DNA from: Lishizhenia sp.
GTDB taxonomy: Bacteria; Bacteroidota; Bacteroidia; Flavobacteriales_D; Crocinitomicaceae
Direction: 5' to 3'
Assembly (NCBI GenBank): GCA_007117355.1
Contig: SKGS01000056.1
Location: 1 to 55,919 of the forward strand
DNA length: 55,919 nt
The notes under the pieces are model-generated. The model was not told the DNA's origin. It saw only the letters and a program-made list of their open reading frames with translations, and did not search any database. Position 1 is the stretch's first letter. Each line of letters opens with the position of its first letter. This document shows positions 41,199 to 49,748 of the stretch, in pieces. The position numbers and the translations under genes are program-made.

Positions 41199-43043
41199 AT
41201 GACAATTGAAAAAGATATCGAACTCATCGAAAAATTATTATCAAATACACCAAATGATTGGCTAAAACTAACTACTCATAGGCTAGACATTTATAACGAA
41301 AAATTAGCTAAAACTGAGTTCTTAACTGGCTTTGAAAAACTTTACACGGAAAACGCTCTTTCCAAAGATGAGTTAAATAAATTACCAACAGCTTACGATT
41401 ACATCCGTCTTGGTCATCCTTTATCTAGTTCATTAGAATGGATACTTGCAAAAAGTTTCGGACTTCATCCTAATAACGTTATTTCTTTTTCGTCTAAAAC
41501 AATGCCTGTTCTTGCTGTTTTAAGAAAAAATCTTTTCGATCAAATGAAAACACGAATTTGTTTCGACAAGCAATTACCCGAATGTTTTGATGAAAAAGCG
41601 TTGAAAGCAGTCTATGGTTATAATTTTGAAATGGTAAAAGTTTCAAATCCAGAGGCTATTACTGAATTTAATGGCAGCACCGTATTTATTTCTCAAAATG
41701 AGAATTTAGATAACATTCAACTTTCTAACAATATTGATTTTCATGTTGCCCTATTCTCTGATTTAGGAAGCATCATTTACATCAATGAATCAAATTCCAA
41801 TTACATATCGGAAATACAACATGTTAGAAGAAGAGAATCCATTGCCATGACTCCAATAAATTGCTTTGCTTTATTGCACAAAATGATTGACAAAGCTTTT
41901 GATGGTAAACCAACTAAAACTTCTGAGAATCATGAAAAAGTAACTAGTCTTGTACAAAATATAACGGCTACCAACTCTAAAGTTCTCGTTGGATCATGTG
42001 GACTTTCTATGCAGTATGCAATTATGATGGGGTTAATTGATGATGCAGTTGAAAATCATAAAGAAAAAGAAATAAAAATCATTGTTCCTCCAAATTGTTA
42101 TGGCGGCACAAATGACCAAGCGAGAAGGGTGACAGCTTGTTTAAAAAATGTGGAAATTCTTGATCTACATGTGGATGGAGACCATAATATGGTTCAAAGT
42201 ATCGACAAGGTTTTAAACCAAGTTGCTAAAATTGATGCTGTACCATTTATCATTGCTGAAATACCAACGAATCCAAGGGTTGAAGTTCCAGACCTAAATG
42301 AACTCAGAAAAGTTTTAAATAAAAAACGATTATCTCAAAATGGTTTTCAAGCTACTCCTCCAGTATTTATCTTAGATCAAACCTTTTGTCCGAATGTTCA
42401 GTTTTTAAGTGAAAGTGGCATATTTTCAGAAATAAAAACTATTGCTTATGTGAGTGGTTCGAAGTTTCCTAGTGGTGGAAAAGTCACTGCTGGCTATGGT
42501 GTTGCAAATGAAAAAGCCGCTTATTTAATGGATAAAATAGAAAAACATCTAGTTATATCAGACAACGGTGCAACTGATTATCAAATAGCTATCTTGGCTG
42601 AACAACTACCTTCAATGAATGAGCGAATTGCTAAAGCATACTCTAACACGAGAGAGTTTGTGAACTTTATCGAAAAAGTGCTGCCAGAGGCTAAAATTAA
42701 CTTTGTTTCGGAAGAACTTACTCAACAAGGCTTTACTCCTTCTGTGTTTTCGCTAGATTTACCGACAAAAGGAGAAACACACGAAGAAAGAGAAGCATTC
42801 AAAAGAGAATTAAATCAAAAATTGATTGATAGCATGATTTCTGAAATTCCCAACGAAAGTAAATATTGTGTAAGTTACGGTCAACTAAAAGGCTGCTACT
42901 GGACTATTCCTGCAACTTCAACACAAGGAACTACAAAAGAAGCCGATAAAGATTATATCGCTAGAGTTTCCGTTTCTGGGAATTTAGATTTAGAGAAGCA
43001 CAAAGAAGTGTTTCATGATTTTGTTAAAGAGGAGTTGCGGTAA
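41199..43043 (+). CDS. PLP-dependent enzyme of the Cys/Met-metabolism type with a long N-terminal region
   Basis: 614 residues. The fold-type-I PLP part starts near residue 240: KVLVGSCGLSMQYAIMMGLID (phosphate-binding region), IIVPPNCYGGTNDQ, PFIIAEIPTNPRVEVPDLNEL, FILDQTFCPN (Asp that pairs with the PLP ring), and YVSGSKFPSGGK with the Schiff-base lysine K422. These follow the cystathionine gamma-synthase/methionine gamma-lyase family, usually about 390 residues. The first ~230 residues have no clear motif. The reaction is not determined. It faces the CBS-fusion gene at its 3' end with 6 bases between. Confidence 0.78.
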   Translation: MTIEKDIELIEKLLSNTPNDWLKLTTHRLDIYNEKLAKTEFLTGFEKLYTENALSKDELNKLPTAYDYIRLGHPLSSSLEWILAKSFGLHPNNVISFSSKTMPVLAVLRKNLFDQMKTRICFDKQLPECFDEKALKAVYGYNFEMVKVSNPEAITEFNGSTVFISQNENLDNIQLSNNIDFHVALFSDLGSIIYINESNSNYISEIQHVRRRESIAMTPINCFALLHKMIDKAFDGKPTKTSENHEKVTSLVQNITATNSKVLVGSCGLSMQYAIMMGLIDDAVENHKEKEIKIIVPPNCYGGTNDQARRVTACLKNVEILDLHVDGDHNMVQSIDKVLNQVAKIDAVPFIIAEIPTNPRVEVPDLNELRKVLNKKRLSQNGFQATPPVFILDQTFCPNVQFLSESGIFSEIKTIAYVSGSKFPSGGKVTAGYGVANEKAAYLMDKIEKHLVISDNGATDYQIAILAEQLPSMNERIAKAYSNTREFVNFIEKVLPEAKINFVSEELTQQGFTPSVFSLDLPTKGETHEEREAFKRELNQKLIDSMISEIPNESKYCVSYGQLKGCYWTIPATSTQGTTKEADKDYIARVSVSGNLDLEKHKEVFHDFVKEELR

Positions 43044-43049
43044 TTTTTG

Positions 43050-44051
43050 CTACACCTCTCCTTTTACCAAATCGAGGAATGTTATACAGCCTGATATTTT
43101 ACCGTTATTATCTACAACCGGTAAATACATAATAGGAAACGCAAATTGTTTCACCAATTGCAGCATATCATTCACAGTCGCACTTTCATTAATCGTAATA
43201 GGATTTTCGTTTAGTAATTCTACGGCATCAATGATTGGTAGTTTGTCAAAATTCCTAAGCAATGCTCTTCGGATGTCGGCATTGGAAATAATTCCTTTAA
43301 ATTCATTATTTTCTTCGATAATTGTAAAGCCGAATTTTCCGTCCTCAATGGATTGCAATGCAGCTTTTAAATCTAAATCAGAAAGCTTTAAAATTGGGCA
43401 TTCTTCTCTTGCCACCATAAAATCAACGACTTTAAAAGTAGATTCTATATCTCTTTTCGTCAAGTCTAATAATGCCTGACCAACACTAGGGGCTTTGAAT
43501 AAAAAACTTCCTGAAACAGAAGCTCGAACGCCCATATTTCGAAGTAAAAAGGATACCTCACCATTTACTCCTCCATCAACGTGAACTTTCTTCAGCGGAT
43601 ACATTTTTTTGAACTGCCTAATTTTTGAAAAGTTTTCTTTTGCAAAAACTCCACCACTTTGCCCTGGAATAGTTGCCATGAGAAGTAAAAAGTCAAAATT
43701 TTCAAACATTGAAAACACATCAACATCAGTAGGTGTAATAATTGCCAACCCTTTCTCACCACTAATATCTGATGGCATTTCAAATCCCTTTGGAAGTTGC
43801 TCATATTGAAAGGTAACATATTCAACAGGAGTTTTTCGCAACAAATCAAAATAGACTTCTGGGGTCTCAGAAATGATATGTAAATCAATAGGAATAGAAC
43901 ACCACTTTCGAATTTGAGCTATGTCTTCAAAAACCTTTGGATCATCGTTACAATCAACGTGTAACATATCTACTTGATGCGCTACAAGATCATTTATTGT
44001 TTGTTCTAAACCACGGTTTTTATCTGAATATATAGATGCTGAAATCTTCAT
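43050..44051 (-). CDS. Ribulose-phosphate 3-epimerase-like barrel fused to two CBS domains
   Basis: 333 residues. Residues 1-205 follow ribulose-phosphate 3-epimerase (TIM barrel): ISAS (S4), LHVD (H31, D33), DLHII (H58), TIPGQSGG and VHVDGGVNGE (D159), so the catalytic metal ligands are kept. The motif after D33 (CNDD) and the phosphate loop differ from the usual ones. Residues about 217-333 form a pair of CBS domains (GFTIIEENNEFKGIISNADIRRAL; PIMYLPVVDNNGKISGCITFLDLV), which usually sense adenine nucleotides. The substrate could be a pentose phosphate or a related sugar phosphate. It lies 19 bases after dapD, and may be in its operon. Confidence 0.75.
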   Translation of the reverse strand: MKISASIYSDKNRGLEQTINDLVAHQVDMLHVDCNDDPKVFEDIAQIRKWCSIPIDLHIISETPEVYFDLLRKTPVEYVTFQYEQLPKGFEMPSDISGEKGLAIITPTDVDVFSMFENFDFLLLMATIPGQSGGVFAKENFSKIRQFKKMYPLKKVHVDGGVNGEVSFLLRNMGVRASVSGSFLFKAPSVGQALLDLTKRDIESTFKVVDFMVAREECPILKLSDLDLKAALQSIEDGKFGFTIIEENNEFKGIISNADIRRALLRNFDKLPIIDAVELLNENPITINESATVNDMLQLVKQFAFPIMYLPVVDNNGKISGCITFLDLVKGEV

Positions 44052-44070
44052 GAAATTTTTATTAAACTGT

Positions 44071-44877
44071 TTAAACAGCTACGTTGTGCGTACGAAGTGC
44101 ATCGTTGAGTGAAGTTTTTAAATCTGTGCTTTCTTTTCTTTTACCGATAATTAAAGCACAAGGAACTTGATATGAGCCTGCTGGAAATTCTTTTGTATAA
44201 GAACCCGGTATTACAACACTGCGTTCAGGAACTTCACCACTGAACTCAATAGGTTCACTGCCTGTAACATCAATAATTTTTGTTGATTTCGTTAAGACAA
44301 CATTCGCTCCTAAAACAGCTTCTTTTTTAACGTGAACGCCTTCTACAACAATACATCTGGAACCAATAAATGCACCGTCTTCTACAATTACAGGAGCTGC
44401 TTGTAGAGGCTCCAAAACACCACCAATTCCAACGCCACCACTAAGGTGAACATTTTTACCTATTTGGGCACAAGAGCCAACTGTTGCCCAAGTATCCACC
44501 ATAGTTCCTTCATCCACATAAGCGCCAATATTTACGTATGAAGGCATCATAATGACACCAGAGGAAATATATGCCCCATATCGTGCAACAGCATGAGGAA
44601 CAACCCTTACTCCAAGTTCTTTATAATTGCGTTTAAGTGCCATTTTATCGTGAAATTCAAATGGTCCAATCTCAATAGTTTCCATTTTTCGAATAGGAAA
44701 GTACATTACTACAGCCTTTTTTACCCATTCATTTACTTGCCATCCACTGTCCGATGGTTCTGCAACCCTCAATCGTCCTTTATCAATCTCCTCTATTACT
44801 TTTTCAATGGTTTGAATTACTTCACTTTTTGATAACAATGACCTATCTTCCCACGCGGACTCAATAATCTCTCTCAT
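44071..44877 (-). CDS. dapD: 2,3,4,5-tetrahydropyridine-2,6-dicarboxylate N-succinyltransferase
   Basis: 268-residue enzyme of the succinylase branch of lysine/diaminopimelate synthesis: it succinylates tetrahydrodipicolinate. The N-terminal helical domain with GWQVNEWVKKAVVMYF precedes left-handed beta-helix hexapeptide turns (YISSGVIMMPSYVNIGAYVDE, GSCAQIGKNVHLSGGVGIGG, PVIVEDGAFIGSRCIVVEGV, separately read). The length is close to the family norm. It is first in a possible two-gene unit with the epimerase-CBS gene. Confidence 0.96.
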   Translation of the reverse strand: MREIIESAWEDRSLLSKSEVIQTIEKVIEEIDKGRLRVAEPSDSGWQVNEWVKKAVVMYFPIRKMETIEIGPFEFHDKMALKRNYKELGVRVVPHAVARYGAYISSGVIMMPSYVNIGAYVDEGTMVDTWATVGSCAQIGKNVHLSGGVGIGGVLEPLQAAPVIVEDGAFIGSRCIVVEGVHVKKEAVLGANVVLTKSTKIIDVTGSEPIEFSGEVPERSVVIPGSYTKEFPAGSYQVPCALIIGKRKESTDLKTSLNDALRTHNVAV

Positions 44878-44925
44878 AATTTTAGTATTGCTCTAGTCTT
44901 ATTTCTTGAATTTTTACAAGCGAAA

Positions 44926-44933
44926 CAAAACTA
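44926..44933 (-). promoter_or_regulatory. -7 box for dapD (TAGTTTTG)
   Basis: Exact minus-strand match to TAnnTTTG, 48 bases upstream of the ATG. Confidence 0.5.
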
Positions 44934-44965
44934 AGTAATTATTGCATATAGTCACCCTAGTTTTA

Positions 44966-44986
44966 TGTCGATTTTTGTGTCGATTT
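44966..44986. repeat. Direct repeat TGTCGATTT upstream of the dapD promoter
   Basis: TGTCGATTT at 44966-44974 and 44978-44986, offset by 12 bases, just beyond the expected -33 position of dapD, where an activator could bind. Confidence 0.45.
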
Positions 44987-45184
44987 GAAAAATATTTAAA
45001 GAAGTTACCAATTTTAAAAATGTTAAATTTCAAAAAGTCCATCTTCTTAATTGTTTTGTAAATTAATGATAATCTGTATCTTATATTTCTTTAAACTAAT
45101 CACACAAAAAAAGCATTACAAAAAATATTTAAAAAAGACAACTTTTGACTTATTTTATTCGTCTAATAGTATGTGAATGGAGAT

Positions 45185-45203
45185 GTACAATGATAAGTTG
45201 TAC
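45185..45203. repeat. Inverted repeat upstream of rpoD
   Basis: GTACAA (45185-45190) and TTGTAC (45198-45203) are perfect complements with 7 bases between, 31 bases before the rpoD ATG. It could be an operator or a 5' leader hairpin. Confidence 0.5.
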
Positions 45204-45234
45204 TCTTTTTGAGCTAAAAGTTAATACCAGTTGC

Positions 45235-46104
45235 ATGAGACAGTTAAAAATTACAAAACAAGTTACCAACAGAGAAACCGCTTCTTTGGATAAATATTTA
45301 CTCGAAATAAGCCGAGTAGATTTGATTACAGCCGAAGAGGAGGTAGAGCTATCACGCCGAATAAAGATGGGAGACCAAAAAGCGTTAGATAGATTGACAA
45401 AAGCTAATTTGCGTTTTGTTGTTTCTGTTGCGAAACAATATCAAAATCAAGGCCTAACACTTCCTGATTTAATCAATGAAGGAAATGTTGGTTTGATAAA
45501 AGCTGCTCAGCGTTTTGATGAAACAAGAGGTTTTAAATTTATTTCTTATGCAGTTTGGTGGATACGCCAATCCATTTTACAAGCTTTAGCTGAACAAGCA
45601 AGAATTGTTCGTTTACCATTAAATAAAATTGGCTCAATTAGTAAGATTAACAGAACATTCTCAGAATTAGAGCAAAAATTTGAGCGTCCTCCAACTGCTG
45701 AAGAATTAGCATCCGCTTTGGAGGTAACCGTTTCAGAGGTTAAGCAAGCGCTTTCTTCTTCAGGTCGTCATGTATCTATGGACGCACCACTTAAAGAAGG
45801 CGATGAATCAAGTTCTAACATGTATGACGTATTAGAAAATGATTCCCTACCAAGCCCTGAAAAAGATTTATTGCATGAGTCACTCAAAAAAGAAATTAAT
45901 AGATCACTAAATACACTAACGAGTAGAGAAGCAGATGTAGTTCGCTTATTCTTCGGTTTAGATGGTCAAACTGCAAGAAGTTTAGATGAAATTGGTGAGC
46001 GTTTTGATTTGACGCGTGAGCGTGTTCGCCAAATTAAAGAGAAAGCTATCCGAAGGTTAAAACATACTTCGAGAAGTAAAATGTTGAAAACATACTTGGG
46101 TTAG
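45235..46104 (+). CDS. rpoD: Primary RNA polymerase sigma factor RpoD
   Basis: 289 residues from the ATG at 45235 ([10 protein letters not shown]), the short RpoD of Bacteroidota without region 1.1. Region 1.2 is [20 protein letters not shown], region 2 has [16 protein letters not shown] and [15 protein letters not shown], region 3 and the MYDVLEND linker follow, and region 4.2 is [20 protein letters not shown]. It recognises the TAnnTTTG promoters seen through the window. An in-frame extension to 45145 adds residues unlike any sigma factor. It ends at a strong terminator and converges on the DUF4197 gene. Confidence 0.97.
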   Translation: MRQLKITKQVTNRETASLDKYLLEISRVDLITAEEEVELSRRIKMGDQKALDRLTKANLRFVVSVAKQYQNQGLTLPDLINEGNVGLIKAAQRFDETRGFKFISYAVWWIRQSILQALAEQARIVRLPLNKIGSISKINRTFSELEQKFERPPTAEELASALEVTVSEVKQALSSSGRHVSMDAPLKEGDESSSNMYDVLENDSLPSPEKDLLHESLKKEINRSLNTLTSREADVVRLFFGLDGQTARSLDEIGERFDLTRERVRQIKEKAIRRLKHTSRSKMLKTYLG

Positions 46105-46125
46105 CGATTTGTTTGTTTTGTTTTA

Positions 46126-46149
46126 AGAGGCTTTAGGGCCTCTTTTTTT
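46126..46149 (+). terminator. rpoD terminator
   Basis: AGAGGC (46126-46131) pairs with GCCTCT (46138-46143), followed by a run of seven T. Confidence 0.85.
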
Positions 46150-46177
46150 GTTTATTGAAAAAGCCTTCTAGTCAAAA

Positions 46178-46209
46178 AAAAGAGGAGTAACATGAGTTAC
46201 TCCTCTTTT
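46178..46209. terminator. Bidirectional terminator between rpoD and the DUF4197 gene
   Basis: AAAAGAGGAGTAAC (46178-46191) and GTTACTCCTCTTTT (46196-46209) form a perfect 14-bp stem with a 4-base loop. The A/T ends suit both strands. Confidence 0.85.
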
Positions 46210-46233
46210 GTAAAAGATTATAATTTCAAAAAA

Positions 46234-46977
46234 TTAATTCCCTAAACTTCCAAATACTCTAGAAAGAATATCCGTCACTCGCGCTGCTGGATCTTTTCTA
46301 ATATTATTTTCTTCTTTCTCTACCATGGTAAACAATCCATCAATCGCTCTGCGTGTAACATAGTCATTCAAGTCTGCATCAACTCTTTCTCTACCTAGTA
46401 GCGGAGCTGCTTGATTGTAACGGGTTGCCACTGGATTCCAATAACTCGTTAATTGAACACGTTCGATTGATTCCGCCACTTTAGGAGAAAAAGCTGTAAT
46501 CAACTCATTTGTTGTGCTTCGTCGGAGAAAATTAGTTGCAGCACCTTCTCCTCCATTTAATATTTCAAAACCATCTGAAATAGACATATTACGAATAGCA
46601 TTAACAAAGATTGGTCCTGCTTCCTTAGAAGCATCTTCTGCTGCTCTGTTCAATGTTTCTACAATTTTATCTACTTGAGATTGAAGTCCCCAGTCTATTG
46701 CTTGCTCCATTAATGGACGTGCAGTTTCAGGGAAAGGCAGACGTATTTCGTTGTTTCCTAAAAAACCATCTGTAACCGAGGTGATATTTACAGCATTTGT
46801 AATTCCAACTGTCAATGCTTCTTTCAATCCTGAAATAACCTCCTGATTTGTCAACCTAGGAGCAGTACTCGTCCCGTTATCAGGCGCTAAGGCAACACCT
46901 GCAACCTCATTTAGGACATCACAACCAGACAACGTTAATGCGGCTGATAACAATGAAATCTTAATAATTTTCTTCAT
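46234..46977 (-). CDS. DUF4197 family lipoprotein
   Basis: 247 residues from the ATG at 46977, with a lipoprotein signal (ALTLSGC). The mature part has GLKEALTVGITNAVN, RLPFPETARPLME, LNRAAEDASKEAGPIFVNAI and TNELITAFSPKVAESIERV, which match DUF4197. Function is unknown. An upstream ATG at 47001 lies inside the exact -7 box (TATGTTTG, minus strand, 46995-47002) and was rejected. Confidence 0.85.
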   Translation of the reverse strand: MKKIIKISLLSAALTLSGCDVLNEVAGVALAPDNGTSTAPRLTNQEVISGLKEALTVGITNAVNITSVTDGFLGNNEIRLPFPETARPLMEQAIDWGLQSQVDKIVETLNRAAEDASKEAGPIFVNAIRNMSISDGFEILNGGEGAATNFLRRSTTNELITAFSPKVAESIERVQLTSYWNPVATRYNQAAPLLGRERVDADLNDYVTRRAIDGLFTMVEKEENNIRKDPAARVTDILSRVFGSLGN

Positions 46978-46994
46978 AGAATGATAGTTTTTTA

Positions 46995-47002
46995 CAAACA
47001 TA
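46995..47002 (-). promoter_or_regulatory. -7 box for the DUF4197 gene (TATGTTTG)
   Basis: Exact minus-strand match to TAnnTTTG, 17 bases upstream of the ATG at 46977. Confidence 0.6.
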
Positions 47003-47042
47003 CAAATAAATTTACTGCACGATTCATTAACAAATTATAAAA

Positions 47043-48281
47043 ATGCGCGCAGACATCATCACAATAGGAGATGAACTTCTTATAGGTCAAACAGTTAATA
47101 CTAATTCTTCTTGGATAGGTCAAGAGTTATCCCTCTTTGGAGTTGAGATAGCTCGTTCGACTACCATCTCTGATGACCAAAACGAAATAATATCCTCTTT
47201 AGATGATGCGCTTAATCGAAGTGATTTGATTATCATTACTGGTGGGTTAGGGCCAACAAAAGATGATATTACCAAGGAAACCTTATGCGCTTATTTTAAA
47301 ACTGAATTAGTGCTCAGAGAAGATGTTCTTGAACGCATAAAAGCTTATTTTGAAGCTAGAGGAAAAGAAATGCTCCCTTCCAATATTCAACAAGCAGAAC
47401 TACCCAAAGATTGTATTGTACTAGATAACCACCTTGGAACTGCATCTGGAATGTGGTTTGAAAAAAATGGAAAAGTTGTGGTTTCCATCCCTGGAGTGCC
47501 TTATGAAATGAAAGCATTGATGACCGATCAAATTTTGCCTCGTGTAAAATCCTATTTCAGTGTTTCGGGCATGTATCATCAAACGATAATGACACAAGGA
47601 ATAGGCGAATCTTTTTTAGCAGAGATTATTCGAGATTGGGAAAATAGAATTTACCGAGCTGGATTATCACTGGCTTACCTTCCTTCCCCCGGAATTGTGA
47701 AGCTGAGAATCACTTCTAAAATTGGAATTGAAGATGCAACAAAAATTGATGGGTTTATTCAAGAATTACATGAACTCATCCCACAATACATTTATGGCAA
47801 AAACGGTGAATCAATTTTTGATGTTGTTGGCAAAATACTACGAAGCAAAAACAAAACACTTGGAACAGTCGAAAGTTGCACTGGTGGGGCTATGTCTGCT
47901 GGTTTTGTTTCGATACCTAATTCTTCCGACTACTTTCAAGGTAGTTTGATTACCTACTCAAATGATTTGAAAATTAACCTCGCTGATGTAAAGCCTTTGA
48001 CTATCGAAAATCACGGTGCTGTGAGTGAGCAAGTGGTAAAAGAAATGGCTTTGGGAGGAAAAAATAAACTTGGCGTGGATTATTGTCTTTCAGTTTCAGG
48101 AATTGCAGGGCCAACGGGAGGAACAGATGAGAAGCCTGTTGGTTACGTTTGGATTGGACTTGCTACCCCTGGTGGTGTTAAAGCTCGTTCTTTTCAATTC
48201 GGAACAGACAGAGGTCGAAATATCGAAATGACCATTCTTTCCGCTGCTCAGTTTTTAAGAAAAGAATTACTCGGTATTTAG
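47043..48281 (+). CDS. cinA: CinA family nicotinamide mononucleotide deamidase-related protein
   Basis: 412 residues with two domains. The N-terminal MoCF (molybdopterin-binding-like) domain has TIGDELLIGQTVNTNSSWIG and ITGGLGPTKDD. The C-terminal CinA domain has TVESCTGGAMSAGFVSIPNSSDYFQG (read as two motifs) and SVSGIAGPTGGTDEKPVGYVW, whose active-site Ser deamidates NMN in pyridine-nucleotide recycling. The length is normal for the two-domain form. It is divergent from the DUF4197 gene. Confidence 0.94.
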   Translation: MRADIITIGDELLIGQTVNTNSSWIGQELSLFGVEIARSTTISDDQNEIISSLDDALNRSDLIIITGGLGPTKDDITKETLCAYFKTELVLREDVLERIKAYFEARGKEMLPSNIQQAELPKDCIVLDNHLGTASGMWFEKNGKVVVSIPGVPYEMKALMTDQILPRVKSYFSVSGMYHQTIMTQGIGESFLAEIIRDWENRIYRAGLSLAYLPSPGIVKLRITSKIGIEDATKIDGFIQELHELIPQYIYGKNGESIFDVVGKILRSKNKTLGTVESCTGGAMSAGFVSIPNSSDYFQGSLITYSNDLKINLADVKPLTIENHGAVSEQVVKEMALGGKNKLGVDYCLSVSGIAGPTGGTDEKPVGYVWIGLATPGGVKARSFQFGTDRGRNIEMTILSAAQFLRKELLGI

Positions 48282-48312
48282 TTTGTTTTAAGTGAAGGGA
48301 AGATGGGAGGTG

Positions 48313-48666
48313 TTAGCTTGCCAACTTAACCAATCCATCAAAACTATATTTATCGTCATTTTGATAAACCTCTACCGAATAAAACAAGGTTTGAGGTTTT
48401 ACCTTTGGTGCTTCTATTTTTATAGAATCTTCACCGGTTAAAAAAACTTCATTAGTGAGAACTATCTTTCCAAATCGGTTGAGCAACTGAACTTTTACCT
48501 TCGATGGTTTACAATTAAAATGAAGGTTCCAAATTTGTTTCTTATCACCAAATTCGTCCGTTTCAGTTTCAAAATGAGCTAATGCATTTAATTCACATTT
48601 TTCATTATTGCTAACTGTGAAATTGAAAAACTGAACTAGTAAAAACAATGAAAGGCTGTAGTTCAT
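48313..48666 (-). CDS. Small exported protein of unknown function
   Basis: 117 residues with a hydrophobic N-terminus (SLSLFLLVQFFNFTV) that could be a signal peptide. The mature part is beta-rich: NLHFNCKPSKVKVQLLNRFG, FLTGEDSIKIEAP, TLFYSVEVYQNDDKYSFDGLV. The pattern of a turn N-R-F-G-K-I-V followed by strands ending in a short tail is reminiscent of a type IX sorting domain, but no clear signature is present. I do not recognise the family. It is downstream of the SGNH hydrolase on the same strand (33 bases). Confidence 0.5.
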   Translation of the reverse strand: MNYSLSLFLLVQFFNFTVSNNEKCELNALAHFETETDEFGDKKQIWNLHFNCKPSKVKVQLLNRFGKIVLTNEVFLTGEDSIKIEAPKVKPQTLFYSVEVYQNDDKYSFDGLVKLAS

Positions 48667-48699
48667 AGCATTTGATTTTCCTACAAAAATAAGAAAAAA

Positions 48700-49647
48700 T
48701 TACAACCTACTTCGTAAAAAAGTGGACAAAGCAACATGTCCAATTTCGTTAAAATGAATTTCATCTGAAAATTGATAAATGCTTGATTTGCGAGTATGAT
48801 CCTCGGCTAAAAATTCTCTTAGACCGTTTATTCTATTAATATCCAATTGGTTAAATAATTTATCTGTTGGGCAAGGCTTTGTGTTAGTCAATTGACTTTT
48901 ATAAGGGAAAACAATCACGTCTAAATCAATACTATTTACTTTGCACAAACGCTGTATTTCTTGTAAAACCTGCTTAGATTCCCTTAAAAATAGTGGATTA
49001 TCATAAAATTGCTTGTCGTATTCAAAATAGTTACTTGAATTTCTAGTGACGAATAATTTAATCAATTTGAACAATGAACTTGAGTCATTCAACCAATCCG
49101 AAATCAGTCTTTTCCATCCAGTATTACCAATTTGCGGAAGATTTTTACTCCCATTATTTGCATAGATATCATTCAAACACCAACCAATTGTTACCCTTTG
49201 AATACTTATGTTTTCTTCATTTTCTATTAAATATTCCAATACATTTTTATAATCTGAAACACTCCAGCCAATTAACGAACAATTTAAAACATTCACTGAA
49301 TCAATTTCTTGTGCTAGTTGTGATACAAAGACTTGATCATCTTCCACCCCTACCCCTTGGGTTACGCTATCACCTATAAATAACCAAGATTTCTTTTTGG
49401 GAATAAATGTTCTGGTAGTTCTAAATCCAAAAGCATTCGTAGAAAAAGATGTATTCCAGCAAGATGTAACAAAGTTTGGCATCATTCCTGTGGTGTAGAA
49501 ATAACGCATTGGCACAAGAAGGTTTTTATCAAATTTTCGATTGTACTTCTTTTCCAAAGCAGCGAAAGCAATTAATTCACTAGCGATGATGACAAGAGCA
49601 GCAATAGATATTGAAATTAGAAAATAGGAAAAATATTTTTTCATCAT
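48700..49647 (-). CDS. SGNH/GDSL hydrolase-like membrane-anchored protein
   Basis: 315 residues. An N-terminal hydrophobic helix (8-30) anchors or exports the protein. The hydrolase fold shows FIGDSVTQGVGV with nucleophile S94, the GWSVSDYKNVLEYL block, and the D295-x-x-H298 pair in FSDEIHFNEIGH. Substrates of the family include acyl esters on polysaccharides, so envelope carbohydrate modification is possible (inference). It is divergent from the site-2 protease gene. Confidence 0.8.
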   Translation of the reverse strand: MMKKYFSYFLISISIAALVIIASELIAFAALEKKYNRKFDKNLLVPMRYFYTTGMMPNFVTSCWNTSFSTNAFGFRTTRTFIPKKKSWLFIGDSVTQGVGVEDDQVFVSQLAQEIDSVNVLNCSLIGWSVSDYKNVLEYLIENEENISIQRVTIGWCLNDIYANNGSKNLPQIGNTGWKRLISDWLNDSSSLFKLIKLFVTRNSSNYFEYDKQFYDNPLFLRESKQVLQEIQRLCKVNSIDLDVIVFPYKSQLTNTKPCPTDKLFNQLDINRINGLREFLAEDHTRKSSIYQFSDEIHFNEIGHVALSTFLRSRL

Positions 49648-49727
49648 TAATCTTCATATTTAATCTATGCGACAAAACAAAAATCGTTAATTATATGTAA
49701 TTAGAAGTAATATCGAGATATTAATCG

Positions 49728-49735
49728 TACATTTG
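49728..49735 (+). promoter_or_regulatory. -7 box for the site-2 protease operon (TACATTTG)
   Basis: Exact match to TAnnTTTG, 13 bases before the ATG at 49749. Confidence 0.55.
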
Positions 49736-49748
49736 TTAGTATTGAACT

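Larger units (their letters stand above)
44878..45234. other. 357-bp intergenic region between dapD and rpoD
   Basis: Divergent control region without a gene. It holds the dapD -7 box, a 9-bp direct repeat (44966-44986) and an inverted repeat before rpoD (45185-45203). No exact TAnnTTTG box is seen for rpoD. An open frame runs in from 45145 but lacks family similarity. Confidence 0.6.

Noticed and set aside
45145-45234. In-frame upstream extension of rpoD
   Set aside because: The 30 extra residues do not resemble any sigma factor; the ATG at 45235 gives the standard Bacteroidota N-terminus.
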